The position numbers and the translations under genes were made by a program. The notes beneath the pieces were generated by a model. The model saw only the letters and a program-made list of their open reading frames with translations. It made no database searches and was not told where the DNA came from. Source: Acinetobacter nosocomialis (GTDB lineage Bacteria; Pseudomonadota; Gammaproteobacteria; Pseudomonadales; Moraxellaceae). From it: a stretch of DNA of 64,000 nt. Within the stretch, counting starts at the first letter, position 1. Each line of letters starts with the position of its first letter. Shown here one piece after another: positions 26,839 through 36,875 of the stretch. The DNA lies in assembly GCA_025736915.1 (NCBI GenBank), contig CP107049.1:3286001-3350000 (forward strand), in the 5' to 3' direction.

Positions 26839-29484
26839 TTATGATTTGAGCGCAGCTTTTAGCTCATAAAGTTGTTCAAGTGCTTGGCGAGGCGTCAAGT
26901 TATCGACTTCAATTTGCTTAAGTAAGTCTAGGGCAGGAGACGATACTTCGATTTCAATCACTTTCTCTATGACTTGAGTATTTGATTTCGCGTCCGAATC
27001 TAAAGTTGCAAACAAGTCATCTTGAACACTAGTTTGTAAGTGTTGCTGTTGTTGCTTCTCTAAAATGCGTAAACGTTTTTGAGCTTCTTTAATGACATTG
27101 GCAGGAATACCAGCTAATTTCGCAACTTGTAAACCGTGACTTTGACTTGCAGGTCCTTGTTGAACTTTATGCAATAAAATCAGGTTGCCGTTAAGTTCTT
27201 GTGCAGTCACATGATAGTTATCAATTCCTGCTTCACTACCTAACTCAGTCAATTCGAAATAGTGTGTGGCAAATAGACATAGACATTTTACGCGCTTGGT
27301 TAAATCAACCACACAAGCCCACGCTAAAGAAAGTCCATCGTAGGTACTGGTACCACGTCCAACTTCATCCATTAACACCAAAGACTGATTGGTTGCATGG
27401 TGCAGAATTTGCGAAGTTTCTGTCATCTCAACCATAAATGTCGATTTACCCGTCGACAAATCGTCGGCTGAACCAATACGCGTAAATATACGGTCGATAG
27501 GGCCAAGTTTAGCTGCTCTTGCCGGCACATAACTACCACAGTAAGCAAGTAAACTAATTAATGCAGTTTGACGCATAAAGGTAGATTTACCGCCCATGTT
27601 TGGACCAGTAATAATCGCCATACGGTGCTGAACATCAAGGAACGTATCATTTGGTGTAAATGGTGCTTTACTTAACGCTTCAACCACTGGGTGACGGCCA
27701 CCTTGAATTTTGATACCCGTTTCTAGTGTAAATTCAGGACGTGCCCAGTTGTTTAAACGCGCTTGATGAGCAAAGTTTGCAATTACATCAATGTGTGCGA
27801 TTGCTGAACTCATCATTTGTAGGTGAGCAATATTTTCACGAAGGTTTTCAAGTAAAGCTTCGAATAACGCTTTTTCACGTGCTAATGCACGAGACTCACT
27901 TGATAAAACTTTATCTTCAAAGCTTTTTAGTTCAGGCGTAATGTAACGCTCGGCATTTTTTAATGTTTGACGGCGAATATAATCGGCAGGGGCTTGCTCA
28001 GCTTGAGCACGCGTAAGCTCAATGTAGTAGCCACTCACACGGTTATAGCCGATTTTTAAGGTATTAATGCCCGTACGTTCACGCTCTTTTATTTCTAAAT
28101 CAATGAGGAATTGGCCTGCATGATCACGAATTTGGCGCAATTCATCGAGTTCAGCATCATAACCCTCTGCAATTACATTGCCATCACGAAGTAATACAGG
28201 CGGATTTTCGACAATGGCTGCCATTAAATGTTGATGTAACGATTTAAAGTCACCTAATTCCTGATCAAGTTGTCCTAGTAATTTAGACTTTCTCGATTGA
28301 ATAACAGGTGCTAAAGCATTTCTTAAAAATGGAATTTGCGCGCAAGCATGACGAAGCTGAACTAAATCACGTGGTCGTGCACTACCTAGAGCAACACGGC
28401 TAAGAACACGCTCAATATCACCAATTTCTTTAAGCACTAAACGAACAGGAGTTTCATGGTAGCCTTGAATGAGTTGTTCAATTGCATCTAAACGGGCATC
28501 AAGCAAAGCGGTATCACGAACAGGTTGCATGAGTGTTCGGCTGAGTAAACGGCCACCCATCGCAGTTTGGCAGTCATTTACCAGTTGGAATAATGATGTT
28601 CCGTGTTCAAACAACGGTTCAATAATCTCTAAATTACGGCGAGTGATTGGGTCGAGTGCAATAAAGTCTGTGCTTTGTTCCAAAAGAATAGAACGAATAT
28701 GCGGTAACGCTGTTTTCTGGGTTTCTTTGGCATAGTGAATAAGTGCTGCAGCAGCAGCTTTAGCTAAAGGTAATGGATCGAGTCCAAAACCAGAAAGCGT
28801 TGATACAGAGAACTGGTCACATAAGGTTTTTTGTGCGTTATTTAAATTGAAGTCTACATTTGGACGCTTAGTTACAGGGCAATCTAAATGCTTTTTAATT
28901 TGTTCAATAATGTTCGGATCAACCAGATCTTCATCAATCAAAATTTCACTTGGCATGAGGCGTGCCAGTTCAATTGGAAGTTGTTCAGGTTTGTAGTCTT
29001 GTTGTTGAACTTTAAAAATACCCGCGCTTAAGTCGAGTAAAGCAAATCCGATTTGATTTTGATGGATGCATAGCGCAACAAGGTTAGAGGATTGATAGCT
29101 TGTGAGTAGTGCGTCGTCGGTTAATGTACCAGGTGTAAGAATACGAACAACTTTACGCTCAACAGGGCCTTTACCAGTGACTTCACCCACTTGTTCGCAA
29201 ATGGCTACAGTGCGGCCTGCTTTTACCAAACGTGCTAAATAACCTTCGGCTGAATGGTAAGGGACACCCGCCATTGGAATTGGGTTACCGTTTGCTTTAC
29301 CACGATGGGTTAGGGTAATTCCTAAAAGTTTGGCTGCTAAATGCGCGTCTTCAAAGAAAAGTTCATAAAAGTCGCCCATACGATAAAACAGCAACGCATG
29401 TTGATAATCTTTTTTGACCTTGAGATATTGCTGCATCATTGGAGTGTGGTTAGAGAGATCAGCCATGATTTCAGCGCTATTCAT
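26839..29484 (-). CDS. mutS: DNA mismatch repair protein MutS
   Basis: 881 residues, full length. The mismatch-reading Phe-x-Glu is in [11 protein letters not shown] (near residue 38), the connector, clamp and lever regions follow, and the ATPase has Walker [12 protein letters not shown], Walker [17 protein letters not shown] and the [11 protein letters not shown]is loop. The C-terminal dimerisation/clamp region is present. MutS recognises base mismatches and recruits MutL. It is divergent from no neighbour; a possible small RNA lies in the 300 bases upstream. Confidence 0.98.
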   Translation of the reverse strand: MNSAEIMADLSNHTPMMQQYLKVKKDYQHALLFYRMGDFYELFFEDAHLAAKLLGITLTHRGKANGNPIPMAGVPYHSAEGYLARLVKAGRTVAICEQVGEVTGKGPVERKVVRILTPGTLTDDALLTSYQSSNLVALCIHQNQIGFALLDLSAGIFKVQQQDYKPEQLPIELARLMPSEILIDEDLVDPNIIEQIKKHLDCPVTKRPNVDFNLNNAQKTLCDQFSVSTLSGFGLDPLPLAKAAAAALIHYAKETQKTALPHIRSILLEQSTDFIALDPITRRNLEIIEPLFEHGTSLFQLVNDCQTAMGGRLLSRTLMQPVRDTALLDARLDAIEQLIQGYHETPVRLVLKEIGDIERVLSRVALGSARPRDLVQLRHACAQIPFLRNALAPVIQSRKSKLLGQLDQELGDFKSLHQHLMAAIVENPPVLLRDGNVIAEGYDAELDELRQIRDHAGQFLIDLEIKERERTGINTLKIGYNRVSGYYIELTRAQAEQAPADYIRRQTLKNAERYITPELKSFEDKVLSSESRALAREKALFEALLENLRENIAHLQMMSSAIAHIDVIANFAHQARLNNWARPEFTLETGIKIQGGRHPVVEALSKAPFTPNDTFLDVQHRMAIITGPNMGGKSTFMRQTALISLLAYCGSYVPARAAKLGPIDRIFTRIGSADDLSTGKSTFMVEMTETSQILHHATNQSLVLMDEVGRGTSTYDGLSLAWACVVDLTKRVKCLCLFATHYFELTELGSEAGIDNYHVTAQELNGNLILLHKVQQGPASQSHGLQVAKLAGIPANVIKEAQKRLRILEKQQQQHLQTSVQDDLFATLDSDAKSNTQVIEKVIEIEVSSPALDLLKQIEVDNLTPRQALEQLYELKAALKS

Positions 29485-29534
29485 GCGTAATAAACCCTTA
29501 AAAAATCAATAATATTTTACGTTTGGTCATCTAG

Positions 29535-29609
29535 CCAATTCTACCAACTTCTGTGTGAATTGGACTTAATCTAAGAAAAAAGTATACCTTTTCGTGTACT
29601 TTTTTTATG
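29535..29609 (+). ncRNA. Candidate small RNA: hairpin plus terminator
   Basis: In the gap between mutS and the LysR gene, CCAATTC (29535-29541) pairs with GAATTGG (29557-29563). This is followed by an A-flanked stem AAAAAAGTA / TACTTTTTTT (about 29576-29606) ending in seven T. No gene precedes it that needs a terminator on this strand, which suggests a small transcript. A weak 25-codon frame at 29703-29780 lies nearby. The promoter was not identified. Confidence 0.35.
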
Positions 29610-29783
29610 TCAAAATTGAGTCAACAGTGTGTGAGCTTAACTTAATTTCTCACGGTTGCCATCTTAACAAATTGCGACTGATTGGCAAAAAGGATTCCTA
29701 AAATGAGCGAGGAAATAAACAGCAAAAGAAAGCGATCTTTGGGGAAAGATACTGTTTTACGATTGTGTGTGAAAAGATAATCC

Positions 29784-30695
29784 TTATAAGGATATATCAC
29801 TCAATTTCTGCTGTATGAAATCAATCAGTGCTCTTGTTTTAGCGGGTAAATAACGACGATTTGAATAAAGTGCAAACAATTGCAATGGGGCTGCCGATTG
29901 TTCAAACTCTATCTCGACTAGCCGTCCGTCACTAAGATAAGGTTGGCAAGCTTGTTTCGATAAAATTGCGAAACCGACACCTGCTACAGCAGCTTGGCCT
30001 GCCATTTCTCCGCTGTTTACCCGATAGTGTCCTTTAACCTTGATGGTCTCGAACTCACCCTTTTTATTGATAAATTGCCAAGGAGTACCTTTGAGTGCAC
30101 TTACTGTTGTAATACAGGGTAATTCTTCAAATTGTTGAATATGAGTAGGTGTACCATAACGTTGAATGAGAGAAGGAGCTGCAACAATGGTGCAAGGGAT
30201 AGTCACCAGATGACGAGCGATATAGTCACTGTTATCCATCTGACCGCGGCTAATAATAATAGCTAAATCGAGATCATCTCGCAGAGATTCAAAACCCGAC
30301 AAATTTGTGACACAGCTTATTTCTAGTTCGGGATACTGACAGGCAAATTCTGCAATAACAGAACCTAGCAATGCAGGACCTATTTCATTGGGAATACAGA
30401 TTCGTAAAGGACCCTTGTGCTGCATTTGCCGCAACGTTAACTCTGTCTCCGTTTGCTCAAGCGCTTCGAGTAATGGCTTTGCTCTGGTATAGAGTAGCTG
30501 CCCCGCCTGAGTGAGTTTCATATGTCGGGTGCTGCGCTCAATGAGCTGAAGATTCAATTTTTCTTCCAACTGAGAAATACAGCGACTCACGTTTGATGTC
30601 GGCATTTCAAGGAGTTTCGATGCACCCACAAAACTTTCTCTTTCAACCACAGCAACGAATACTTTCAGGGTATTAAAATCCAGAGCAGGACGCAT
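29784..30695 (-). CDS. LysR-family transcriptional regulator
   Basis: 303 residues from ATG 30695. The N-terminal winged helix-turn-helix (about 4-62) has FVAVVERESFVGASKLLEMPTSNVSRCISQLEEKL. The C-terminal effector-binding domain (about 90-300) is complete. It is divergent from the MFS gene at 30798 and probably controls it through the dyad at 30742. The PTSNVSR recognition helix is typical of the AaeR/DsdC-like subgroup that governs exporters and aromatic metabolism. Confidence 0.92.
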   Translation of the reverse strand: MRPALDFNTLKVFVAVVERESFVGASKLLEMPTSNVSRCISQLEEKLNLQLIERSTRHMKLTQAGQLLYTRAKPLLEALEQTETELTLRQMQHKGPLRICIPNEIGPALLGSVIAEFACQYPELEISCVTNLSGFESLRDDLDLAIIISRGQMDNSDYIARHLVTIPCTIVAAPSLIQRYGTPTHIQQFEELPCITTVSALKGTPWQFINKKGEFETIKVKGHYRVNSGEMAGQAAVAGVGFAILSKQACQPYLSDGRLVEIEFEQSAAPLQLFALYSNRRYLPAKTRALIDFIQQKLSDISL

Positions 30696-30741
30696 CAATT
30701 ATCCCATATTTGATAATAATAAGTGCCATTTCTACCATATA

Positions 30742-30756
30742 ATCAATACTATTGAT
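30742..30756. promoter_or_regulatory. LysR-type box ATCAAT-ACT-ATTGAT
   Basis: A perfect 6-3-6 palindrome containing T-N11-A, the LysR consensus, midway in the intergenic region between the LysR gene and the MFS transporter. Confidence 0.6.
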
Positions 30757-30797
30757 AGTAGTTAAACTCGGACATCTTTTATCTATAGGTTGCTGCG

Positions 30798-31988
30798 ATG
30801 TCCCTAGCCACACAGACGTTTAATCATAAAGCTCTCATGCGGATAACCACTGTAATTGCTTTTGTCCAGCTCACGAATGCACTGGAATATATGGTGTTTA
30901 ATCCTATTTTTGTTTTTATGGCGACAGATTTCGCAGTACCAGTATCATTCTCAGGTTATGTTTCAGGGATGTATACGCTTGGCGCCGTCCTTTCGGGAAT
31001 TATTGCTTTTTACTGGATTGATCATTTCAATAAAAAACGTTTTTTAATTATCAATATGGTGCTATTAGGCCTCCTGACACTTTTGACTACCTGCACATCC
31101 AATTTTAGTTTTCTACTTGCACTACGATTTTGTGCGGGGCTGGTTGGCGGTACAACAATGGGTGTGGGTATAAGTATATTAATAAACAACGCACCGCCTA
31201 ATTTACGGGGAAAAATGTTGGCGACGGTGATCGCGTCATTTTCAATAGTAAGTATTGTCGGAGTGCCTACGATATTATTTCTATGCACTCACTATGGTTG
31301 GCATGTGGCTTTGTGGCTCATAAGTGCATTATGTGTGTTGGCATTGCCATTTATTGTATCGTTTATACCCAAAGACCAAGTCTCTTTAGACGAGCTTCGT
31401 GCGCCGCCTTTAGACGCAGATACTCTGCTGTTCGCCTCTGCTAATGCACTCGTACATTTTAGTCCTATGATGGTCATTCCTATTCTGGCACCCTTAATGA
31501 TTCAACAATTGGGCGCTTCGCAAGACCTACTGCCTTGGCTATTTTTTTGCGGGGGCGTGATGGGCTATTTATCTACAAAAATAACAGGGGCGTTAACCTC
31601 CCGTTTTTCTACTTTGGTACTGGCTACAGGTTCAACTATTGTCTTTATACTGAGTTTGCTAATACTAATGCTAGGCTACCAGCATGCAGCATTATTTATT
31701 AGTTTATTTCTCGGCGCATCTTATAGTCGTTTGGTGTCATCTTCGGTGGTTACGATTCAGTTTCCTAATGATCGGCAACGAGCTGGATTCTCTTCATTAC
31801 AAACATCAATCATGTATCTGATGACAACCGTCGCATTTTTCCTATCCGCTTTTCTATTACCAGACCATGACATGGCACCACAAAGTGTAAATAAGTTACT
31901 GGCGTTATCGGCAATTTCAGCAGCAGGGTTCCCAATTCTCGTTATTATTCTGCAAAAGAAGCTGGCTAAACGTGTGCCCATGAGCTAA
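30798..31988 (+). CDS. MFS transporter
   Basis: 396 residues, about twelve hydrophobic segments. The loop 2-3 signature is seen as YWIDHFNKKRFL, a variant of the MFS DRxGRR motif. The overall look is of the DHA1/AraJ-like drug or sugar efflux group. Divergent with the LysR gene, which likely responds to the substrate. The AGGTTG before the ATG is a modest ribosome-binding site. Confidence 0.88.
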   Translation: MSLATQTFNHKALMRITTVIAFVQLTNALEYMVFNPIFVFMATDFAVPVSFSGYVSGMYTLGAVLSGIIAFYWIDHFNKKRFLIINMVLLGLLTLLTTCTSNFSFLLALRFCAGLVGGTTMGVGISILINNAPPNLRGKMLATVIASFSIVSIVGVPTILFLCTHYGWHVALWLISALCVLALPFIVSFIPKDQVSLDELRAPPLDADTLLFASANALVHFSPMMVIPILAPLMIQQLGASQDLLPWLFFCGGVMGYLSTKITGALTSRFSTLVLATGSTIVFILSLLILMLGYQHAALFISLFLGASYSRLVSSSVVTIQFPNDRQRAGFSSLQTSIMYLMTTVAFFLSAFLLPDHDMAPQSVNKLLALSAISAAGFPILVIILQKKLAKRVPMS

Positions 31989-32175
31989 TTCTAAAGCCAC
32001 TATTTTTCCGTACATTAAAATAGTGACGATTAAAAAAAATTGGCCTCTGGCTCATTACCCATTTTCTTGAAATTACATTTAGGCGTTCTGGTACATGAGC
32101 CTTGAAGGTCAAATACTTATTAAAATTTTCCTTGCCTCAATAGAGAGACAATATATTTCCTTCCAAAAAAATATA

Positions 32176-32190
32176 TACTATGGGGGAGTA
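32176..32190. promoter_or_regulatory. RcnR/FrmR-type operator
   Basis: TACT-ATGGGGG-AGTA, a 15-base site with a G tract flanked by inverted TACT/AGTA arms. It has the length and layout of sites bound by the RcnR/FrmR/CsoR repressor family (TACT-G6-N-AGTA). It ends 19 bases before the dmeF start. No such repressor gene is in the window. Confidence 0.6.
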
Positions 32191-32209
32191 TCATTAAAAG
32201 ACCATAAAT

Positions 32210-33148
32210 ATGGAAATTAACAGTAATTTAGAACGCTACCACTCTCATCAGTTCGATGAAGGAAACCCGCTGGCTCAAAAGAAAATTTTGATTGCAACGA
32301 TTTTAACTGCCGTGATGATGGTTTTTGAAATTGTGGGTGGCTGGGTCTTTAACTCCATGGCTCTTTTAGCTGATGGCTGGCACATGAGTTCACATATGGT
32401 TGCTCTAGGGCTGGCTTATGTGGCTTACAAAATGGCTCGTCGTTATGCCTACGACAAACGCTTTAGTTTCGGAACTTGGAAAATCGAAATTTTGGGTGGG
32501 TATAGCAGTGCAATATTATTAATGGTCGTTGCACTTTTAATGGGGTTTCAATCTATCGAACGGTTACTCCATCCTGTTGATATTCATTATAATGAAGCGA
32601 TTTCTATTGCTGTTGTAGGTTTGGCAGTCAACTTAATCTGTGCGTGGTTATTACATGATAATCATGAACATCACCACCACCATCATGACCATGAGCATAG
32701 TCACCACCATCATCATGATCACCATCACGATTTAAATCATAAAGCTGCGTTTCTACATGTGGTTGCCGATGCCGTAACGTCTGTATTAGCCATAGCCGCA
32801 CTTATAGCGGGTAAATATTTTGGGTGGAATTTTTTAGATGCTTTATTAGGTATTGTAGGGGCGATACTTGTTGCACAGTGGTCGTGGGGACTTTTGCGTG
32901 ACACAGGAAAAACTTTATTAGATGCTGAAATGTCACATCCAGTTGTAGCTGAAATACAAGAAGTGATTGAGCAATTATCCCAAGTAAAAATTACAGATTT
33001 ACATGTATGGAAAGTCGGTAAAGGAAAATTTTCATGTATTTTGGCTTTAGAAACGGACCGAACAGATTTAACACCTGATTCAGTTAAAAAAGCCTTGTCT
33101 ATCCATGAAGAAATTGTACATGCCAGTGTAGAAATACATTTTGTCTGA
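32210..33148 (+). CDS. dmeF: Cation diffusion facilitator, DmeF-like Co2+/Ni2+ exporter
   Basis: 312 residues. Transmembrane helices bear the CDF metal site LLADGWHMSSH and HVVADAVTSVLA (helices 2 and 5). Between helices 4 and 5 lies a very His-rich loop (about 18 His from residue 150 to 173). The cytoplasmic C-terminal domain (about 235-312) is present. The DGWHM and RFSFGTWKIEILGGY segments fit the DmeF subfamily, which exports cobalt and nickel. A repressor-type operator lies upstream. The metal is inferred, not proven. Confidence 0.9.
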   Translation: MEINSNLERYHSHQFDEGNPLAQKKILIATILTAVMMVFEIVGGWVFNSMALLADGWHMSSHMVALGLAYVAYKMARRYAYDKRFSFGTWKIEILGGYSSAILLMVVALLMGFQSIERLLHPVDIHYNEAISIAVVGLAVNLICAWLLHDNHEHHHHHHDHEHSHHHHHDHHHDLNHKAAFLHVVADAVTSVLAIAALIAGKYFGWNFLDALLGIVGAILVAQWSWGLLRDTGKTLLDAEMSHPVVAEIQEVIEQLSQVKITDLHVWKVGKGKFSCILALETDRTDLTPDSVKKALSIHEEIVHASVEIHFV

Positions 33149-33164
33149 CCATCTCTGTAGAGTT

Positions 33165-33396
33165 AGGATGAAATCACTGGTAAAATCCTCAGCATTGTCA
33201 TTGGGGAGTAGCCATTCCTAGTACCCGCTAGGAAGACCACGTCAACAAACTTGAGATCAGTATCTCATGGCGTGTTCAGCCACTGTATATACAGTAAGAG
33301 CTAGGCGAGACCTTTGGCCGCAACGTACTTTGCTAGTCGGGCGAGGAGCGTTGTCGCGCCAATGGTTTCTTATTTCGCCCGGCTGGAACTATTCCT
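33165..33396 (+). ncRNA. yybP-ykoY manganese riboswitch
   Basis: The core GGGGAGTAGCC at 33203-33213 and the second conserved strand GCGAGACCTTTGGCC at 33305-33319 are hallmarks of the yybP-ykoY Mn2+ riboswitch. They are separated by three clear hairpins (TTCCTAG/CTAGGAA at 33215, TGAGAT/ATCTCA at 33252, ACTGTAT/ATACAGT at 33282). Downstream CGGGCGA (33338-33344) pairs with TCGCCCG (33375-33381) next to the ribosome-binding site, a plausible expression platform. It lies directly ahead of the cation antiporter. Confidence 0.85.
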
Positions 33397-34395
33397 ATGC
33401 TCCTCACGTTCATCTTATTCTTTTTGTCCGCCGCGGCAATTTACCTAGCCTGTGAATATTTCGTCAATGGTATTGAATGGTTTGGTAAACGTCTTAATCT
33501 TGGTGCAACCGCAGTAGGTTCAGTACTCGCAGCTTTTGGTACAGCGTTACCTGAAAGTGCGGTGACCTTTATGGCCGTTGTGTTTGGTAATACCCCAGAA
33601 CAAAAAGACCTTGGTGTTGGAGCTGCAATGGGTGGTCCATTGGTTCTAGCAACCTTGGGTTACGCCGTTGTAGGTCTGGTATTAATTCTTCATCGTAAAA
33701 AGTTAGCTCGAACTTCGCATAAAGTACAAGTTGATTACGGTCGCTTAAGCCGAGATCAAGTCTCTTTCCTTGCCATCTTTGTTTTAAAAGTAGCACTTGG
33801 TTTAGTCGCGTTTGCCATTAAGCCTTGGTTAGGTATTCTATTTTTAGCGGCCTATGCAGCTTATGTTTGGCGTGAGATTAAGGAAGCAGATACATCTGCC
33901 GATGAAGAGGAACTTGAACCTCTCAAGTTTCGTCCAAACGCAGCCGAACCGTCACTGGGGTGGGCTGGCCTACAGGTATTGGTCGCTTTAGTCGTCATTA
34001 GTATTGCGTCGCATACTTTTGTGGCTCAGCTTGAAGCAATTGGTACAGCGCTAAGTTGGCCACCACATTTGGTTGCTTTATTACTGAGTCCAGTTGCGAC
34101 CGAATTACCTGAAATTATGAATGCGCTGATTTGGGTACGCCAAGGTAAAGAGCGTTTGGCTTTAGCGAACATTTCTGGTGCCATGATGATTCAGGCCACC
34201 ATACCAAGTGCTTTGGGTATATTTTTCACACCGTGGCGCTTTGATACGTTGCTACTAGCATCTGGCATTATTACTGCACTGGCGATTGTGTTTTTATGGA
34301 ATTTATTCCGCCGTGGTGCGGTCGATGATCGATCATTAGTTGCAGTAAGTGCTTTATATGGCGTTTTCGCAGTTTTGGTTGTGATTTATCTCTAA
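33397..34395 (+). CDS. CaCA-family cation antiporter under a Mn2+ riboswitch
   Basis: 332 residues with two inverted repeats of the Na+/Ca2+ exchanger family. Repeat 1 carries GSVLAAFGTALPESAVTFMAVVFG, repeat 2 LLSPVATELPEIMNALIWVRQG, each with the acidic Pro-Glu of the alpha motifs. About ten transmembrane segments are split by an acidic loop (TSADEEELEP near 165-180). Normal substrates are Ca2+ or other divalent cations; control by the manganese riboswitch suggests Mn2+ export or relief of Mn2+ stress. Confidence 0.9.
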   Translation: MLLTFILFFLSAAAIYLACEYFVNGIEWFGKRLNLGATAVGSVLAAFGTALPESAVTFMAVVFGNTPEQKDLGVGAAMGGPLVLATLGYAVVGLVLILHRKKLARTSHKVQVDYGRLSRDQVSFLAIFVLKVALGLVAFAIKPWLGILFLAAYAAYVWREIKEADTSADEEELEPLKFRPNAAEPSLGWAGLQVLVALVVISIASHTFVAQLEAIGTALSWPPHLVALLLSPVATELPEIMNALIWVRQGKERLALANISGAMMIQATIPSALGIFFTPWRFDTLLLASGIITALAIVFLWNLFRRGAVDDRSLVAVSALYGVFAVLVVIYL

Positions 34396-34757
34396 TATAC
34401 ATTCATGCGTTGCAAGGTGACCAGCGCGTTTCAGCTATTTTCATGACTATTGAACGGCTAATCTTATACACTCACGGGTGTATAAGATTACGATACAGAA
34501 AATTCTTTAGAATTCGCCTAATTTTTCACTAGTTAGGGGCTGTACCTGAGCCGTAGACGCATGTATCGTTAAGTCTTGATACTTTAAAATTAAAAAGTGT
34601 TCGAAACGCAGTATCGTTCAGTTAAACCGCTGAACTGTAGCAACGCTGTTGAAGAACACCAAATCTCAAAATGAATAGTACAAATAAGAAAGGAATAAAA
34701 TATTACGTTTTATTGGTAAATATTGAGATGGAGTATCAATGACCAAGCTGGGGGTCT
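34396..34757. other. Gene-free region with strong dyad and three-way-junction candidate
   Basis: A perfect 13-bp stem, TAATCTTATACAC / GTGTATAAGATTA, occupies 34459-34490 with no T run. Further on, 34597-34659 can fold as a three-way junction: GTGTTC/GAACAC closing, GTTCAG/CTGAAC (34616-34635) and CAAC/GTTG (34641-34651) inside. Two GTATCGTT copies (34563, 34611) are direct repeats. This precedes the EAL gene and could be its leader or a separate RNA. Confidence 0.5.
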
Positions 34758-36131
34758 TTGAAGAAATATTTTACGGTTGATTTATTTATGATAGCTTCAT
34801 CTTACTTTAAAAAACGCAAGAAAAATTACCGTAACGTAAAAGACCAGCAGCTTACAATTGCAGCCAAAGCAAATATCTTTATTTGTATTATTTTTTGTTT
34901 GTTTTGGACCATTTATTTCGCATTTGCACACATGTGGCTGATTGTTTGTATGGATATTGGTTTCACACTGGTTTCCATGTTTAGCCTTTTTCTCATTTAT
35001 AAAAACCGCATTTCGGCGGGCATACTTTTATCACAAGCGGTTCTACTGATTTTCCCAGTCGTTTTTTGCCTGTTTTTCGATATTGCTACCCCTCATCGGC
35101 CTCAAGTGGCGCATTTATTTTTGCCTGCCGGCGCAATACTGGGGTATTTAAATTACCGCCGTGATCCAAGCTTTTTACAAATCATTTTAATTTTATTATC
35201 GATTGGGTGTTTTATATTTTTTAGTGGTACGTCTTTTACGCTTAATAGCGCAGTACCTTTGTCGGAAGATATCCGTAATCATGGTGGGTGGATTGCAACT
35301 TGTGTGGCTACTCTCATGATTTGTATATCAATTTATACCATGCAATTAGAGATACAAATAGAAAATAGCATGGTGCATGATCTACGTTTAGCACTCACCA
35401 AAGAACAATTTGAGCTTTTTTATCAACCGCAAATCAATTCCTCTGAACAGTTAATTGGCGCAGAAGCCTTGTTAAGATGGCATCACCCAACTTTAGGATA
35501 TATTCCTACGCAAGATTTTATTCCTGCCGCAGAAAGTTTTGGATTAATGCCAGAGATAGGCGAGTGGGTATTAGTTCAAGCCTGCAAAGTTTTACAAGAC
35601 TGGAGCAAAAAAGAGGACACTAAAGATCTTACGCTTTCAGTCAATATTAGTGCTGACCATTTCATGCAACCACTTTTTGAGCAAACTATAATTGCTATGG
35701 TTGAAAAATATAGCATTACTCCATCTCGACTCATCTTAGAAATTACTGAAAATATTGCCTTAAATAACTGTGCAAGCATGATTGAAAAAATGAATTTCTT
35801 GTCTAGACATGGCATTCAACTTTCACTTGATGACTTTGGTACAGGTTATTCATCTTTAAGCTATTTACAGAAAATGCCCATTAGCCAAATCAAAATTGAT
35901 CGTAGCTTTGTAGAGGCAGCTTTGGATGATAAACGCAGTAATAAGCTGGTCACGGGTATTATTAAAATTGGCCTAGATTTAAACCTTCGAGTGCTGGTAG
36001 AAGGAATAGAAACAGCTGAACAATTTAGCGCTTTTAAAGGTAATGGCTGTACCGAGTTTCAGGGCTTTTTATGGGGCTGTCCGATGCCTTTAAATGACTT
36101 TATCAAACAATTGCCGCATTTTAATAAATAA
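34758..36131 (+). CDS. Membrane-bound EAL-domain c-di-GMP phosphodiesterase
   Basis: 457 residues from TTG 34758, or 447 from ATG 34788; neither start is decisive. The N-terminus has about five to six transmembrane segments (residues 40-200). The EAL domain (about 215-455) keeps the catalytic set: GAEALLRW, the NISADHF Asn, ILEITE, LDDFGTGYSSL, QIKIDRSFV and VEGIETAEQ. It has no GGDEF domain, so it should hydrolyse c-di-GMP, which lowers adhesion and favours motility. The membrane sensor ligand is unknown. Confidence 0.9.
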   Translation: MKKYFTVDLFMIASSYFKKRKKNYRNVKDQQLTIAAKANIFICIIFCLFWTIYFAFAHMWLIVCMDIGFTLVSMFSLFLIYKNRISAGILLSQAVLLIFPVVFCLFFDIATPHRPQVAHLFLPAGAILGYLNYRRDPSFLQIILILLSIGCFIFFSGTSFTLNSAVPLSEDIRNHGGWIATCVATLMICISIYTMQLEIQIENSMVHDLRLALTKEQFELFYQPQINSSEQLIGAEALLRWHHPTLGYIPTQDFIPAAESFGLMPEIGEWVLVQACKVLQDWSKKEDTKDLTLSVNISADHFMQPLFEQTIIAMVEKYSITPSRLILEITENIALNNCASMIEKMNFLSRHGIQLSLDDFGTGYSSLSYLQKMPISQIKIDRSFVEAALDDKRSNKLVTGIIKIGLDLNLRVLVEGIETAEQFSAFKGNGCTEFQGFLWGCPMPLNDFIKQLPHFNK

Positions 36132-36398
36132 GCAAAATAGCTTTTGATAGGAAACGTAGTTGATAAAAGAGATTTGATTTTATTTGTTGGAAAGATAACG
36201 TAATGAAGTTTGATATAACGCTCTTTCTCTATTGAAATTAAATAAAACTTAAAAATAGCTGTTTAATAGCCATAAAGTAACACAATATCAACAATACTTA
36301 CTCAATGTTACACAAACCTACAAGTTGAAATATAACTTGAATCATACTTACTTTGAGAGACCACCTAATACCGCTTCAAAGATAAGGGAAAAACCTTA

Positions 36399-36854
36399 AT
36401 GCCACAATACTTAGCTATTGCAGAAAGTGTGTATAGGAAAGTTAAAGACGTTGAGCTTTTTTCAGATGACACTATTGAAAATCTTAATAATTTAATGATT
36501 TTTATACGCAAAGAGATAACGGGGAGTGTATTCAAATTAAAGTATAACTACATTGATTTTGAAGAAGCTTTAACAAAACCATTAAGTGAATGCAAAGTAA
36601 AAATAGATGTTAGCCTTATTCCACACCATAGTATGGAGGACGAATATATTTTATGGCTAGCTGGATTTATTGAAAAAATTACGGAAGGTGGGCCTAGACC
36701 ACCGCCACCTATTAAGAAATATATTCCTGAATTTATTAGCCTCGAGTCAGAACTAGATTTTTTAAGCATTCCAAAGGAAAAAGTTTTAAATGAAGGTGGG
36801 GAAATTACCGAATATTTTAATTCGGAAGCATTTACCAAAACTTTGAAAAAGTAA
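36399..36854 (+). CDS. Orphan paralogous family, member C (151 residues)
   Basis: It shares with members A, B and D the YLAIAESVY start, ENLNNLMIFIRKEI, FKLKYNYIDFEEAL, KPLSECKVKIDVSL, YILWLAGFIEKITEGG and Pro-rich PPPPIKKYIPEF linker. It differs by His-His after the DVSLIP strand and a distinct acidic tail, keeping a YFNSEAF helix at the end. AAGGG lies ahead of the ATG. It stands 32 kb from the A/B pair and its upstream region differs, so it was dispersed early. Function unknown. Confidence 0.8.
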   Translation: MPQYLAIAESVYRKVKDVELFSDDTIENLNNLMIFIRKEITGSVFKLKYNYIDFEEALTKPLSECKVKIDVSLIPHHSMEDEYILWLAGFIEKITEGGPRPPPPIKKYIPEFISLESELDFLSIPKEKVLNEGGEITEYFNSEAFTKTLKK

Positions 36855-36875
36855 TTGTTGAATGCACTCATCAAT

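Noticed and set aside
29703..29780. 25-codon frame after an AAGGA site, upstream of the LysR gene
   Set aside because: Short, basic and without recognisable structure; it ends at the LysR 3' region and may be coincidental.
34597..34659. c-di-GMP (GEMM) riboswitch before the EAL gene
   Set aside because: The tetraloop/receptor and the conserved core bases of GEMM are not visible; only generic three-way pairing is seen.
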